Of a DNA stretch of 64,000 nt, positions 1 to 10,555 are shown in pieces (the first letter of the stretch is position 1; each line of letters starts with the position of its first letter). The stretch covers positions 807,221 to 871,220 of the forward strand of contig UYJD01000001.1 in the NCBI GenBank assembly GCA_900618795.1, read 5' to 3'. The notes beneath the pieces were generated by a model. It saw only the letters and a program-made list of their open reading frames with translations, had not been told where the DNA came from and searched no databases. The stretch comes from Cyanodermella asteris (lineage: Eukaryota > Ascomycota > Lecanoromycetes > Ostropales > Stictidaceae). The position numbers and the translations under genes were made by a program.

Positions 1-162
1 ATCCAGCTTCGCAAATTATCCTCACGACTCATCTGAAAGGCAATAGCCTCGTCGTCCAATTGCGTGTCTGACATCCGAGCGTCCACCTGTTCTGTTCAGT
101 AACTCGTTTGGTCGTTCCTAGAATCGCGTCAGCTTGCATCATCAATCATGATTGCCAATTCC

Positions 163-1401
163 TCACCAGTATAAAGTGTCGTGTTGCACTTCCGGTCCTG
201 TCTGCCCGAGTTCCCAGCCAAAGACCAACCGAATGTATTGCATAAGATGGCTAGCAAGCTTGATGTGGCCTACGTCGGTCGGATGGTAGAGGGGACCCAG
301 GTCGTTGTGCTCCAAGATGCCAGTTGTGTTGAAGTAGTGCACGAATCCTTCGCCGCCGCGCTGGTTCAGACTTCCGCCGTTGAAGTACCTGACGACCCTC
401 TGGATCTCGTCCACAAAACCACCACCCTGCTGCCAGGTGTTGCCTACCTGTCCGAACCCTGACCACAGGCTTATAACAATGATTTGTGAGTACGGCCAGC
501 GAGCATGGACCTCGTTGATCAGCTGTACGTAGCTGTCATAGAACTGCGAATTTGTGATATTGTTCGATGTGTTATTATCATTCGTACCGATGTTGATCAA
601 TGTGATGTCAGCCGCAGGGTGCGCATCGAAGTCCCAATCTGGAATATCGGGACCGTCGCCGTACAGCTGAAGAGCACGATAACTCGTGTCCGGAATCTTC
701 AGCCATTGGAATGTCTGACCGTGCATGTTATCGTAGCAACGACTATCGTGAAGGCAGATTCCCGGGTATGCAGTGATGCTGAACTCTACGTTGCCAAGTC
801 CGTACATCAAGCCCCAGCTGTAGCTTGATATACCCTCGAGTGTAGCATACTGTCCCGCTGAGAGTGAGTCTCCAATGAGTTCCATCGTACGGGTGTAGTT
901 TGGAACCTTGATCAGTCGAGCTGGGCCACCTGAAAGGTGGAGATTCTGTATTTGAACGCCATAAGCCCAATTTGTCACGCGGAGCTCGAGTGTCTGCACA
1001 GCACCGACTGATGTTGTCAGGTTGTACCCAGTCGTTTGAGGCGTTACAAAAAGGTGTGTTGAATTTGCGGTTACATTTGTCAACATCCAGTCCTGTCCGT
1101 CAAGACGATAGGCCACAAGAACACCATCAGACGTGTGATTGCCAAAGGTGATGGCCACTTTGTCTGCATTGAAGCCAAATTTCAGACCAGGAGCTGACCA
1201 CCAAGAGATATAGTGATGGTCCCAGCGTCCTTTGTAAGAAAGTTCCGAGGCGGAGGGAGGAAACGTGGTCCAGTTCTGACTCTTGGCCAGCTGAGAGCCA
1301 ATCAGCGTGTCTGAGTAGCCCGTTGACCGGACTTGGCCATTTTGAAGTATCGTTGCATAGACAGCTGTGACGAAGTAGAGGAGAAACGGTTTCAGCATCA
1401 T
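163..1401 (-). CDS. Secreted SGNH esterase, carbohydrate esterase family 2 type
   Basis: The 412-residue product starts with a short hydrophobic signal peptide (about residues 1-17), followed by a beta-rich N-terminal domain (about 55-160) like that of CE2 esterases and a C-terminal SGNH hydrolase domain. The nucleophile lies in ELIGDSLSAG (Ser179), the block III Asn in NIGTND (Asn274), and the Asp/His pair in HPTDVGH (Asp376, His379). Many N-x-S/T sites fit a secreted glycoprotein. CE2 enzymes remove acetyl groups from sugar chains such as xylan or glucomannan; the exact substrate here is inferred. No intron is needed. Two consecutive ATGs open the frame; I took the first. It is divergent from the adenylate kinase gene across about 640 bp. 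Confidence 0.85.
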   Translation of the reverse strand: MMLKPFLLYFVTAVYATILQNGQVRSTGYSDTLIGSQLAKSQNWTTFPPSASELSYKGRWDHHYISWWSAPGLKFGFNADKVAITFGNHTSDGVLVAYRLDGQDWMLTNVTANSTHLFVTPQTTGYNLTTSVGAVQTLELRVTNWAYGVQIQNLHLSGGPARLIKVPNYTRTMELIGDSLSAGQYATLEGISSYSWGLMYGLGNVEFSITAYPGICLHDSRCYDNMHGQTFQWLKIPDTSYRALQLYGDGPDIPDWDFDAHPAADITLINIGTNDNNTSNNITNSQFYDSYVQLINEVHARWPYSQIIVISLWSGFGQVGNTWQQGGGFVDEIQRVVRYFNGGSLNQRGGEGFVHYFNTTGILEHNDLGPLYHPTDVGHIKLASHLMQYIRLVFGWELGQTGPEVQHDTLYW

Positions 1402-2041
1402 AACGAATGCTACAAATATTGAATAGATCGATTTTGCTTTGGAGACAACAAGCGGACGCCGACGTAGATACCATCTTCAGCTCTCAAGGGTTGACATCAT
1501 CAAGACACGGGTGTGCTTCAAATTGCAATTAGGCAGAATTAATAGCAATTGAGGAGTACCTGGCTAGCTTCTGGGCCTTAAGGCTGTAGCTGTCTGGAGA
1601 GCGGGGTCTTCAACATCCCGTCTCCCGCCTTCCACCTCGCACCGGCTAGCTGGCTTGAGACCGTCATAGAGGACAGTTCAGATTGAGTGAGATGAACTCC
1701 CTGGCGTGGCAGTGTACACATTTGAGCGCCGGGTCAGAGCGCCGTTGAACAGCAGCTTGGCGTCACCTGCTTCGGAGCGGGAACCCTCCGCAATAAGCTT
1801 TCGACCCCAAGCTCTCGTACTTGTGCTCGGCACCTTCATTCTCTCCTTCCACAACAGTCTGGGAGACCATGGCTGCCGATAGCTGTTAGGCGCCATTGTG
1901 CGCCTTGTCAATTCGACTTACGACCCTTCCCTTCCCTCCGCAGACCAGGACCAGCGCCCACGATCGCCGCGCCGGGTCTCGTGCCGAACTCGGCGTTCAC
2001 AGCTCAACTTCTACCACTAATCCGCCGAGAGACTCTTCGCC
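1402..2041. promoter_or_regulatory. Divergent intergenic region between CE2 esterase and adenylate kinase
   Basis: This 640 bp stretch separates two divergent start codons and must carry both promoters and 5' leaders. The 150 bp before the adenylate kinase ATG are pyrimidine-rich on the plus strand, as in many fungal leaders. I see no convincing gene here; the short open frames overlap each other on both strands. Confidence 0.5.
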
Positions 2042-3218
2042 ATGTCTGCCACCACGGGTGTTTCGCTCAAGAGAGCCGCCAGGGTCATTCTGGTCGGCGC
2101 ACCAGGTGTTGGCAAGGGAACGCAAGCCGAGCGCATGATGGGCCGATATCCACAGCTGAGCGCTGTGAGCTCGGGCGATTTGTTGAGAGCTGCTGTGAGG
2201 GACAAGACGCCGATAGGTGGGTGCTACATTGGATCTCATTGATGTTTGTCTTGTCGAACAGAGGAGGTTAGTTCTGGGAGGTGCCTGGGAGTCGCGCGCT
2301 GCATAGAACGCCCGGTGCTGAAGAGCTTGGAAGCACGTGCTATTCCAACATTCCTTGTACATGGCCCGGCTATGGAATGGCGATGCTACAAAGGACGCAG
2401 TACAGCAGCTCCGCAGTATGGTTCTCATTCTACTCATGATTCGGTCTTGGTGCTACGAGCATATTGCACGACTGCGAGTTGAGTGCGCCTGGATGGTGCT
2501 TCCTTGTTGTTGCTTTGGCGTAGCTTCATTTAGGTTCCTCCATTGGCCATATCAGCAGCAAAGATTGCATACTTGAAGACGCTAACTGAGCCATCTCATA
2601 CCCGAATCTTCGCTCGAAGCTACTTGCCGACATCTGACCCGATGCTAATATATCTCTCCAGGGCAGCAGGCCGAGAAGATCATGCAAGAAGGCAACCTAG
2701 TGCCGGACAACGTAATCTTGAAGCTCATTCTCACTCGATTACAAGCCAGCCGATGGGTTCCATCGCAGAGTTCAGTGTCCGATGCAATCCCCGCTACACC
2801 TTCTGAAGAGCCTTCGGCATCCTTCATTCTTGATGGCTTTCCACGGACAGCGGCCCAGGCCAGCCGGCTCGATAAAATGATTCCCGTCAACATGGTAGTT
2901 CAACTCCTGACACCCGTGGATATTATCGTCAATCGAATTGCCAGTCGCTGGGTGCATGCAGCAAGCGGGAGAGTGTATAACACAGAGTTCAATCCGCCAA
3001 AGACCTCTGGAAAGGATGACGTGACTGGTGAACCGCTGATGCAAAGGGACGATGACAATCCAGAAACGTGGAGGAATCGTCTGAAGAAGTTTGAAGAAAC
3101 CAGTGCCCCGTTACTGGAGCATTACGATAAGAAGGGCCTGTTGTGGACGGTGAAGGGAAACAGCAGTGACGAAATCAGTCCGCAGCTTTTCGCCGAGTTT
3201 GAGAAACATTTTGCCTGA
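2042..3218 (+). CDS. ADK2: GTP:AMP phosphotransferase, mitochondrial-type adenylate kinase (ADK2/AK3)
   Basis: Two exons, 2042-2216 and 2662-3218, join to a 243-residue protein. The P-loop GAPGVGKGT is near residue 20, SSGDLLR gives the AMP-binding segment, and LDGFPRT is the conserved NMP/CORE motif. The LID region around SRWVHAASGRVYN is the long form without the zinc cysteines, as in mitochondrial AK3. The enzyme would exchange phosphate between GTP (or ATP) and AMP in the matrix. The splice is supported by donor GTGGGT, acceptor CTCCAG and the restored family sequence TPIG-QQAEKIM. The 445 bp intron is long for this genome. The gene is convergent with the downstream acetyltransferase. Confidence 0.9.
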
Positions 3219-3533
3219 TTTGGGAAAACGGTTGTCAAACTTGGGCTGTATGTGACCATGAGACCGCACCCAGGTTGGAGCGTCAATTGTACTATGCTGG
3301 TATAGTGTTTGTACAGGTTTTGGAGCGGTGCGGCTAGAGCACCTGTCTCTCGCCAACATAGAACAGCCATGAATTGGACATAAGCACACGTTGCGATACA
3401 GCGCTACCACGCTTCGTTTCTGCCGCCAATGAAAGCTCCAAGCTGTGTCGCTTCCATGCAGATGTCACCTCTCTTCCCGAAGGCATCAGAATCAGACCTG
3501 CATCCTTGAGCTGCCAACGTGGCGCTCCATGTT
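3219..3533. other. Convergent 3' intergenic region
   Basis: This 315 bp stretch lies between the stop codons of adenylate kinase and the GNAT gene. I see only the likely 3' untranslated regions of both. Confidence 0.5.
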
Positions 3534-4309
3534 TTAAGCTTTCATGTCGGGCAATTCCAGCATGCAGCGGTATCTGACGACGCCATATCCACTATGTTCG
3601 CCGGCGTACTCACTCAGATCAATGTCAATATCTTCATCAACCTTATTCCACCCAAGCTTTTGGTAGACAGGATATCCGGCCGGCGTTACTTCCAGAAAGC
3701 AGGCCACTTGGCGGGCATTCGCTCTATTCATGCCGTCTTGTACTAACGCCTCGCCTACACCATGGCCCTGCCGGCTCGGGTGAACACCCACAATGGCGAG
3801 ATCTTGACACGGCGGCGCTTAGCATACAGGCTGATAAGAGGAAAGGGTAAGGTTAGACGTATTTACTCACATTCGCACGGCTTTCCATTGATCCATCGCC
3901 GCTGAGCGGTACGAAGTTCCGTTTGCACACGCAGCTGAAGCTTCTCACCCGGAGTCGGGTGCTGTGACTTGCAGCCAAGATCGTTCGAAAAGGGGGTTGC
4001 GAATGCGTGAGCCAGCAGGTTGACGTGCGAGGAGAGATGTTCATCGCCTTTCAGAGAAGCCCAAACGGCAGCACCTATGATCTCGTCGGTGGCAATATCG
4101 ACGGCCTTCAAAGGCACTGCCGCGGGATAATCCCAGAGCTGGTTGAGTGTATCGGCGAAGCGACGGTGCCAGTAGGTAAAGTCGGGCAAGATGAGATGAT
4201 TCACCGCATCAGAGCTAAATGCTGCTGCCAGGACACCAGCGAATGCTTCGACGTCCTTTTTAGTAGCCGTCTCAACGCGAAACTGCGTGTTTTTGTGACT
4301 GATAATCAT
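3534..4309 (-). CDS. GNAT-family N-acetyltransferase
   Basis: Two exons (4309-3871 and 3817-3534) give 240 residues. The 53 bp intron has donor GTGAGT and acceptor GCTAAG; the nearer TTATCAG acceptor would leave an in-frame TAA, so the downstream one is chosen. The C-terminal half carries the acetyl-CoA binding motif A, LAIVGVHPSRQGHGVGEAL, followed by GYPVYQKLGW, both typical of GNAT enzymes. The first 140 residues form the usual variable substrate-binding half. The acceptor substrate cannot be told from sequence. It is divergent from the prefoldin gene. Confidence 0.8.
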
Positions 4310-4673
4310 GTTTGGGGCGGAACGTAGTCCTAGATTCCCAGTCGCTTGCCGATTGAGCCGTATTCAGCACACAATAAAAAGCTTCGTGTTGTCGCAACAA
4401 GTAGCACGTGTAAATTGTGGAACACACAGCCTCCAAACACGACAAGATAGGTAGTTCGTCGATCGCGAACATTCAAACTTGCCGCTGCCTTAAACTCGCA
4501 TCAGCGCTTATCAAAAGAGGGGCGCGCGCCAGGACTGAATATCTGGCCCTCCTGCAAGCAGGCCTCTTTGCGGCAACGTCACTCAAGGCGGTTCAGGCCG
4601 GCCCTGTTACTAGTGCGCGAGCAAAGTTATACGAGAACCGTAACGAACCTTTTACACGCCTTTTATTGTCTTC
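4310..4673. promoter_or_regulatory. Divergent promoter region, GNAT / prefoldin subunit 3
   Basis: This 364 bp stretch lies between two divergent ATGs. It contains a GGCGCGCGCC palindrome (about 4519-4528). No coding sequence or RNA gene is recognised. Confidence 0.45.
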
Positions 4674-5488
4674 ATGATGGCAACCGTTAAATCGTACGTC
4701 CACAATTGGGAAAGCCAAACGACTACTGCCGTGATTACTGACAAAACTTTAGTGGAAAGGATGCAGACACCAACCCGCGCGGCATTCCATACGCACCGTT
4801 TGTCGACAAGGTTGAGGATTATGTCTCGTCACGAACAGAGGTTGAGGCTACATTGCGAAGTTTTCAAGAAATGATTTCGTAGGGTTCGTCTTGTTTTGCG
4901 CACAGGCAGCATGCTGATACGCGTTTCCTAGCAAATATCAATTCATGGAACTCAACACCCAAAGGCGTGCTACTGGATTGAAGGAGAAGGTGCCGGACAT
5001 ACAGAAAACAATTGATACTGTTCGGTTTTTGAAAGCACGAAAAGTAAGCCTACAGATTTTCTGTTTGTGTGAAATTACCTGGTTGACCGGATCCTAGCCC
5101 GACGCAGAACCCATCGAGACAACATTCGAGCTGAACGACACACTTTATGCCAAAGCCGAAATCCCCCACACAGAAGAAGTCTACTTGTGGCTCGGTGCCA
5201 ATGTCATGCTCTCGTATCCGATTCCTGAGGCCGAGACGCTACTGGAGGGAAAATTAAGTGCAGCACAGTCGAATTTGACCAACTGCGAGGAGGATCTTGA
5301 CTTTCTACGGGAGCAGATCACGGTATGTCGGGACACATGAGCTTACGGACATGAGAAGCTGACTGTACCAGACACTCGAAGTTGCGACTGCACGCGTATA
5401 TAATTGGGATGTCTCGGAGCGACGCAAGGACAAGGCGGAGGGCAAGGGTGAGGAGGGCGCAGGTGAGAAAGGGGGCGATGACGGTTGA
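4674..5488 (+). CDS. PAC10: Prefoldin subunit 3 (PAC10/GIM2/VBP1)
   Basis: Five exons: 4674-4693, 4753-4878, 4932-5043, 5098-5322 and 5372-5488, separated by introns of 59, 53, 54 and 49 bp, all GT-AG. The product is 199 residues. Recognisable prefoldin-alpha features are NPRGIPYAPFVDKVEDY at the N-terminus, a coiled coil (MELNTQRRATGLKEKVPDI), the beta-hairpin segment around ELNDTLYAKAEI and VYLWLGANVMLSYP, and a second coiled coil LLEGKLSAAQSNLTNCEEDLDFLREQ. Prefoldin is a hexameric cytosolic chaperone that hands nascent actin and tubulin to the CCT chaperonin. The start is one of two adjacent ATGs (4674 or 4677). The first exon is only 20 bp, so ab initio gene finders may miss it. Confidence 0.9.
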
Positions 5489-6408
5489 AACGGCGTTTCA
5501 TGGACGATGATCAACCGTGGTGGAAAAGGCCAACGTCAAGACTCGGTCCAAAATCAGTTCCTCGAAAGTTCCAGCGGATGAGTTGACGACAAGCGCCGAC
5601 ATACTTTTCAAGGCAACATGAATGCCCTAATCTCGCAAGCATGTATCTCGACAAGTAGTTCCGGCAGGAGCTTAGATACCCGAAACAGTCTCTGCATACA
5701 GTCGAAGTTGACATGCATTAAATCCACATCTGTGATATAGTGGTCGAGGCATGAGAAAGCCCGGCCTTATCAAGCTTCAACGTTGTTTGTGACATGCAAC
5801 CATGAGTCACAGGACTGACTCGCTACAGCTGTATCGCCGGCACGTGGTGGGTTTGCTGCTGGGAGCTGGCCAAGCAAGCTTTTGCTCAGGGCTGAGGCCT
5901 GAAAGCGGAAGCCGTGAGGCTGGCGGGGAGGTAAGTTTTTCCGTTTCCGGAGGTGAACGCGGCAGGCGCAAGGGGGCCGTCCGCCGAAGTACATAAACCG
6001 GGCTGTTGCCCGCATGTCGTGTCCCGCTGATTTCCACGTCCCAGAACGGCTTAGCGCATCGCCCTTCGTTGCGCGCGCCTCCACCACTGCTGAGCTCATA
6101 ATCACATTGCGGGATCCTCAATCTGTGAAATCCAAAGCTATACCACCACGATTACGATCGACTTTCTGACACCCAACTTTATTTTCCAGCATCCACACTC
6201 TCCTACATAGCTGTCGCAGAGACTGGTCATCTCCCGTCTCTTATCATACACACCAATTCCAGTCCACCACATCTCTTCACGCGTCGACATAGAATCGGTC
6301 CCAGTGCGCGCAGCCATCTCAATTTGCGCCACTGCGACTTTCAACAGATAATAAATCCGCTCAATAGGCATGAGATAAACCCCGCGCGGCCAGCGTCCCC
6401 TCCGACCT
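5489..6408. other. Intergenic region upstream of FCP1
   Basis: This 920 bp stretch lies between the prefoldin stop and the FCP1 start. Short open frames exist on both strands but none has family-like sequence. The last 300 bp, rich in pyrimidines and TCATC-like tracts, are the likely FCP1 leader. Confidence 0.4.
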
Positions 6409-8859
6409 ATGCGCCTCAAACTTCCTTCTGGCCTGCGCTATCCGATTACCGTGACGCAGTTGCTCAAACAGAACGATGCTGACGTTGAGCGCAATGAGCC
6501 CATCTTCGCATATACCTTCACGGCTCTGTACGAGGAAGATGACGAGTTCCGCGAAACCCACATAGTCAAGAAGACCATCCCGGCAAAATTCGAGTCGGAA
6601 GCGGAAGGCAAATTGACAAAATGGTTGATAAAGAACAACCAGATCATCAACGAATCAATGCCCATCGCAGAGATCGCTGAAGCTTGCGCACACGAGATGC
6701 AATGGGGTGGTACGTGTGTGCAATGCGGCAAAGACATGAACCTGAGCACCGGCTACAACAGCACCGCCAAATTGACCGACCGAGCAGGCGTGAACATGAT
6801 CCATGACAATAACAAGTTGCGCGTCAGTACCAACATCGCACTACAAGCAGAGAACGACGCAAAGAGGAGGTTGATCAATGCAAAGAAGCTCAGTCTCGTT
6901 GTCGATCTTGACATGACGATCATACACGCGACTGTCGACCCAACGGTGGCAGAATGGCAGCAAGACCCGCAGAACCCAAACTACGCCGCCGTGGCAGATG
7001 TACAAGCATTCAAGCTGAGAGATAGCCCGCCTGCAATAACGGAGACGACATATTACATCAAGATGCGCCCTGGCTTAAAGCATTTCCTGACAGAGGTTTC
7101 GAAGATATACGAGCTCCATATATATACAATGGGTACCCGTGCGTATGCCGAAGCTGTGGCGAAGATTGTCGATCCGGACAAGAAATTCTTCAGCGACCGC
7201 ATTTTGAGTCGAGACGAGAGTGGAAGCATGGTTGCCAAGAATCTTCAACGGCTATTCCCAGTCGACCAAAAAATGGTGGTCATTATCGATGACCGATCTG
7301 ATGTCTGGCACTGGAGCAAGAACCTCATCAGAGTGTCGCAATTCGACTTCTTCACTGGCAGCGGCGATATCAATGCCAGCTTCCTCCCTCCGAAGCCTAA
7401 GATCCCCATCACACCTCCACCTGAGACCCACACTTCGACGAAGTCGAAACCCAATGGTAGCACCAACGGCACAACGGGGGAGGGGACCAACGGCGAAACA
7501 GCTCTAGAACAATTGATCGAGATGGGCGGTGGAGACACGGAGAAAGAGCTCAAGAATAAGACTGAGAAGGCAGCCCACTTGATCGAAGCTCAAATCCAAG
7601 AGCGGCCTCTGGCCCAAAAACAGCTAGCCCTCGATCAGAAGGACGATTCCGACTCTCAGTCGGGCTCCGAGTCCGAAGGCTCAGCAGAGAAACGCCAGAG
7701 CTTACTCGAAACACACGACCAAGAGCTAACCTACATTGAGTCGGCCCTTCGAAAAGTGCACGGCGAATTTTACGAACAGCACGCGCAAAACATGGCAAGC
7801 ATAAGTGGTGGCCGGGTTGGAGCCCTGCGCCCTGGTGCTGAGAAGACCGAAGCGTCCGAGACGCTCGATCTGGACACACTCCCTGACGTCAAGGAGATCA
7901 TGTCTGCCATCAAGGAGCGTGTACTAGGGGATTGCTCCGCTGTCTTCTCCGGCGTGGTCGCCTTGGACAAGACACCGAAGGAGACGGACCTGTGTGTATG
8001 GGCGATGTCCTTTGGTCTGACAATTAAGGAACAGCTCCGCAGAAGCACAACCCATCTTATCGCAGTGAGGAAAGGCACCGCCAAGGTCAAGATGGCGCTC
8101 CGAGCTGGCAAGGGCAGGATAAAGGTTGTTAACACCCAATGGCTCATGGACAGCATTCTTCGATGGAAGAAGCAGGACGAAGATGCATACATGTTACATG
8201 GTGAAGACGACTACATCAGTGGCCTTGACGCTCGGAGTGGTGTCGAGGGTGACGAAGCGGAGGTGCTCAGCGATAGCGAGGATCCACTGGACGCCACTTT
8301 GACGGATGGCGATACTACCGACACGGAAAGGGGCAAGCCATCGACCGGGAAGCTGCGCATCAAGACGAAGAGAGCACCGATTGAGCTGGCTCCAGATACC
8401 GATGACGAGGAATTACCCGAGGAGCCATTCGACGATAAGAGTCCTATAGGCGGCGATGAAGTGGCCTGGGAGGGTATGGACGATGAGCTGGCTCTGTTCA
8501 TGAACGAGGATGGGGACGATGATGAGGACAGTGGCGACGATACAGCAAGCGAGGCGAGCGGCATGTCAAGCCAGAAGACAGATAACTCACGAACCGATCG
8601 CAAACCAAGCGGAAAACGAAGGTTCGAAGACATTGGTACTGATAGCGATGCCGAAGAAGCACTCAGCAAGCGATCGCGTACTGATGAGGGTGCTGGAGAG
8701 AATGGCGAAGACGAGGACGAAGAGGATTGGGACGCGCTTCTCGAGCAGGAGGACGACGACGACGAAGAAGAAGGAGACACGGCTGATGGTGTAGCGCCAG
8801 AACGTGGTTCAGGCGAGTTACCTGCAGGCACTACTGTCGGAGACGAAACGAAGTCGTAA
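6409..8859 (+). CDS. FCP1: RNA polymerase II CTD phosphatase FCP1
   Basis: A single exon encodes 816 residues. The DxDxT phosphatase signature is VVDLDMTIIHATVD, with the nucleophile and acid/base aspartates at 166 and 168 and Thr170. TYYIKMRPGLKHFL, YELHIYTMGTRAYAEAV and VVIIDDRSDVW complete the FCPH domain (to about 300). A BRCT domain follows around residues 510-610 (CSAVFSGVVAL ... VVNTQWLMDSILRWKK). The C-terminal 200 residues are very acidic (runs of Asp/Glu) as in other FCP1 proteins, where this tail binds TFIIF/TFIIB. It removes phosphate from Ser2/Ser5 of the polymerase II tail in the nucleus. The motif reads DLDMT, whereas many fungal FCP1 proteins have Gln in the fourth position. 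Confidence 0.95.
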   Translation: MRLKLPSGLRYPITVTQLLKQNDADVERNEPIFAYTFTALYEEDDEFRETHIVKKTIPAKFESEAEGKLTKWLIKNNQIINESMPIAEIAEACAHEMQWGGTCVQCGKDMNLSTGYNSTAKLTDRAGVNMIHDNNKLRVSTNIALQAENDAKRRLINAKKLSLVVDLDMTIIHATVDPTVAEWQQDPQNPNYAAVADVQAFKLRDSPPAITETTYYIKMRPGLKHFLTEVSKIYELHIYTMGTRAYAEAVAKIVDPDKKFFSDRILSRDESGSMVAKNLQRLFPVDQKMVVIIDDRSDVWHWSKNLIRVSQFDFFTGSGDINASFLPPKPKIPITPPPETHTSTKSKPNGSTNGTTGEGTNGETALEQLIEMGGGDTEKELKNKTEKAAHLIEAQIQERPLAQKQLALDQKDDSDSQSGSESEGSAEKRQSLLETHDQELTYIESALRKVHGEFYEQHAQNMASISGGRVGALRPGAEKTEASETLDLDTLPDVKEIMSAIKERVLGDCSAVFSGVVALDKTPKETDLCVWAMSFGLTIKEQLRRSTTHLIAVRKGTAKVKMALRAGKGRIKVVNTQWLMDSILRWKKQDEDAYMLHGEDDYISGLDARSGVEGDEAEVLSDSEDPLDATLTDGDTTDTERGKPSTGKLRIKTKRAPIELAPDTDDEELPEEPFDDKSPIGGDEVAWEGMDDELALFMNEDGDDDEDSGDDTASEASGMSSQKTDNSRTDRKPSGKRRFEDIGTDSDAEEALSKRSRTDEGAGENGEDEDEEDWDALLEQEDDDDEEEGDTADGVAPERGSGELPAGTTVGDETKS

Positions 8860-10555
8860 TTCTCGTTCTCGCCGAATTCGAGCTGTGAGACACCTCTCCA
8901 AATGTCCTGGACGCGTTCTACGTTCTGGCGCTTTTCTTGGCAGCATTGGTCGATTATACCTTTTTGAAGACGAGACGGCCTCGGCACAATCTTTTAGATG
9001 GGTGGCATACTTTGGAGAGGATGGGTACTTTTGAGCGAAGTTGGCATCTTAGCGAGGCGCCTGGAGTTCAGAGTCACCGAGATGGTACCATCTGAGTTTG
9101 AGATTTTCAAGAGTGCTGAGCGGGCTCAATGAGCTGACTCTTTATGCTTGATAAACTTGTAGGATGAATGATGAGAAGCTGAAACAAGTGCGAAGTGTGA
9201 TTGGTATGCATCCGTGAACGGCACAGCACACATCGGCGTATGCAACCGAGGTTAAAGTTGAGGCTGAGGGTAAAACCTTCCACATCAACAAGCCCGAGGG
9301 CAAGTCAACCGATACCAGAAGTATGCGATCAGCTTGCGGCACCCGAGATGCAAGAGAAAACTTGTGAATCGTGACTGCTCCGAACTGCGGGGCCATGGTG
9401 GAGTATCTTGCTCACTCGGGTTGAGACTTGCTTTTGAGCATTTCTGGTGTATACTCAGCAGCCCTCCGTGCTCGAACATCGGCAAGCTGCATCATCAGCC
9501 TGCTTGTGCAAGCACGAACCGACGTTCTCGATCAACGATCACATCGTGCAAAGGCTCCGACAGCACGCGATCGATTGTGCAACATCCGCCTCCGCCTCCG
9601 CTTCCAGTATTCCGCTCCGCCAAGGCAACTCTGACATCTGAACCAACGTCGACCCTTGCATGCAGCCACGCCTGTGGCGGCGCGTGAAAGTGTATTTACA
9701 AATCGGCTGTCAGATGTGGCATCGACGGGACCATTGGTCCGTGGGCTGCAAAGTCATCCCGGTTATCAGCCCCGATCGAACGTCGCTATCAATCCCGCCA
9801 CTTCGACTGTTATGGCCGTCATCGATACGCAAATCCAAGCTCAATTGCTATCAGTCAGTCGTCGACCCGTCTCAGACACGATGGCGGTGAACAAGGCGGA
9901 GACGTTCTCGGCAAGTGGATGCGCGGCGGGAGGAGGATGTTGGGGGTGGAGTAGTCACAGCTCTTGCGGCCAAACAACGAGCGCGCCATGGAGGGACGCC
10001 GGTCGAGTCAGATTGTGGATGTATCTATCCCTGCTCAAGCTAACAGGTGGGCCCTGAGCACGACGCCGTGCTGGAATGTTTTCCCAAAGGCTGTTGCGGT
10101 GGCAGACTTGCCCAGGGCTTCGCTTGCCGCATAGCCGGCGGGCAGACTGACGGTTCCGCCCAAAGACCAACATTCACACGCCTCTTTTCGGCCCATCTTG
10201 GTTTCTCCTCTTCCGCGAGCGAGCCTGCGCCGTCTCGTTGTTAATGGTCGCCTTGCCGTGACTCTTCGCGCCTCTCTCTGCATTGCTGCCCCCGTACTAC
10301 TTGACACCCACAAAGGGCGTCCGCACGCAAAGATAGAAAGCTATCCCCACACCCTTCTCATCTCTCGTTGTGGATTCAAGCTTTGCGGTCTCTACTGGCT
10401 CTTGGACTTTGACCTACTGGCCCGCGGATCTGCGTCCTCCCTCAAGTACCGGGCCCGAAGAACCATCACCGCTTGGCCGGCCGCTGCAAGTTCTCAATAC
10501 TGGAATGCTCAATCGGAGGCCACTGAAGGATCTCAACTCGTGCTAAAGCCGCACG
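8860..10555. other. Long intergenic region between FCP1 and MFS transporter
   Basis: About 1.7 kb with no supportable gene. Open frames up to 154 codons occur on both strands but overlap each other and lack any domain. Around 9585-9605 there is a short CTCCGC repeat (CCGCCTCCGCCTCCGCTTCC). The final 300 bp before the transporter ATG are C/T-rich and probably form its leader. Confidence 0.4.

Noticed and set aside
8211-8987. 258-codon minus-strand frame opposite the 3' end of FCP1
   Set aside because: Ser-rich low complexity is simply the antisense of the acidic Asp/Glu codons of FCP1.
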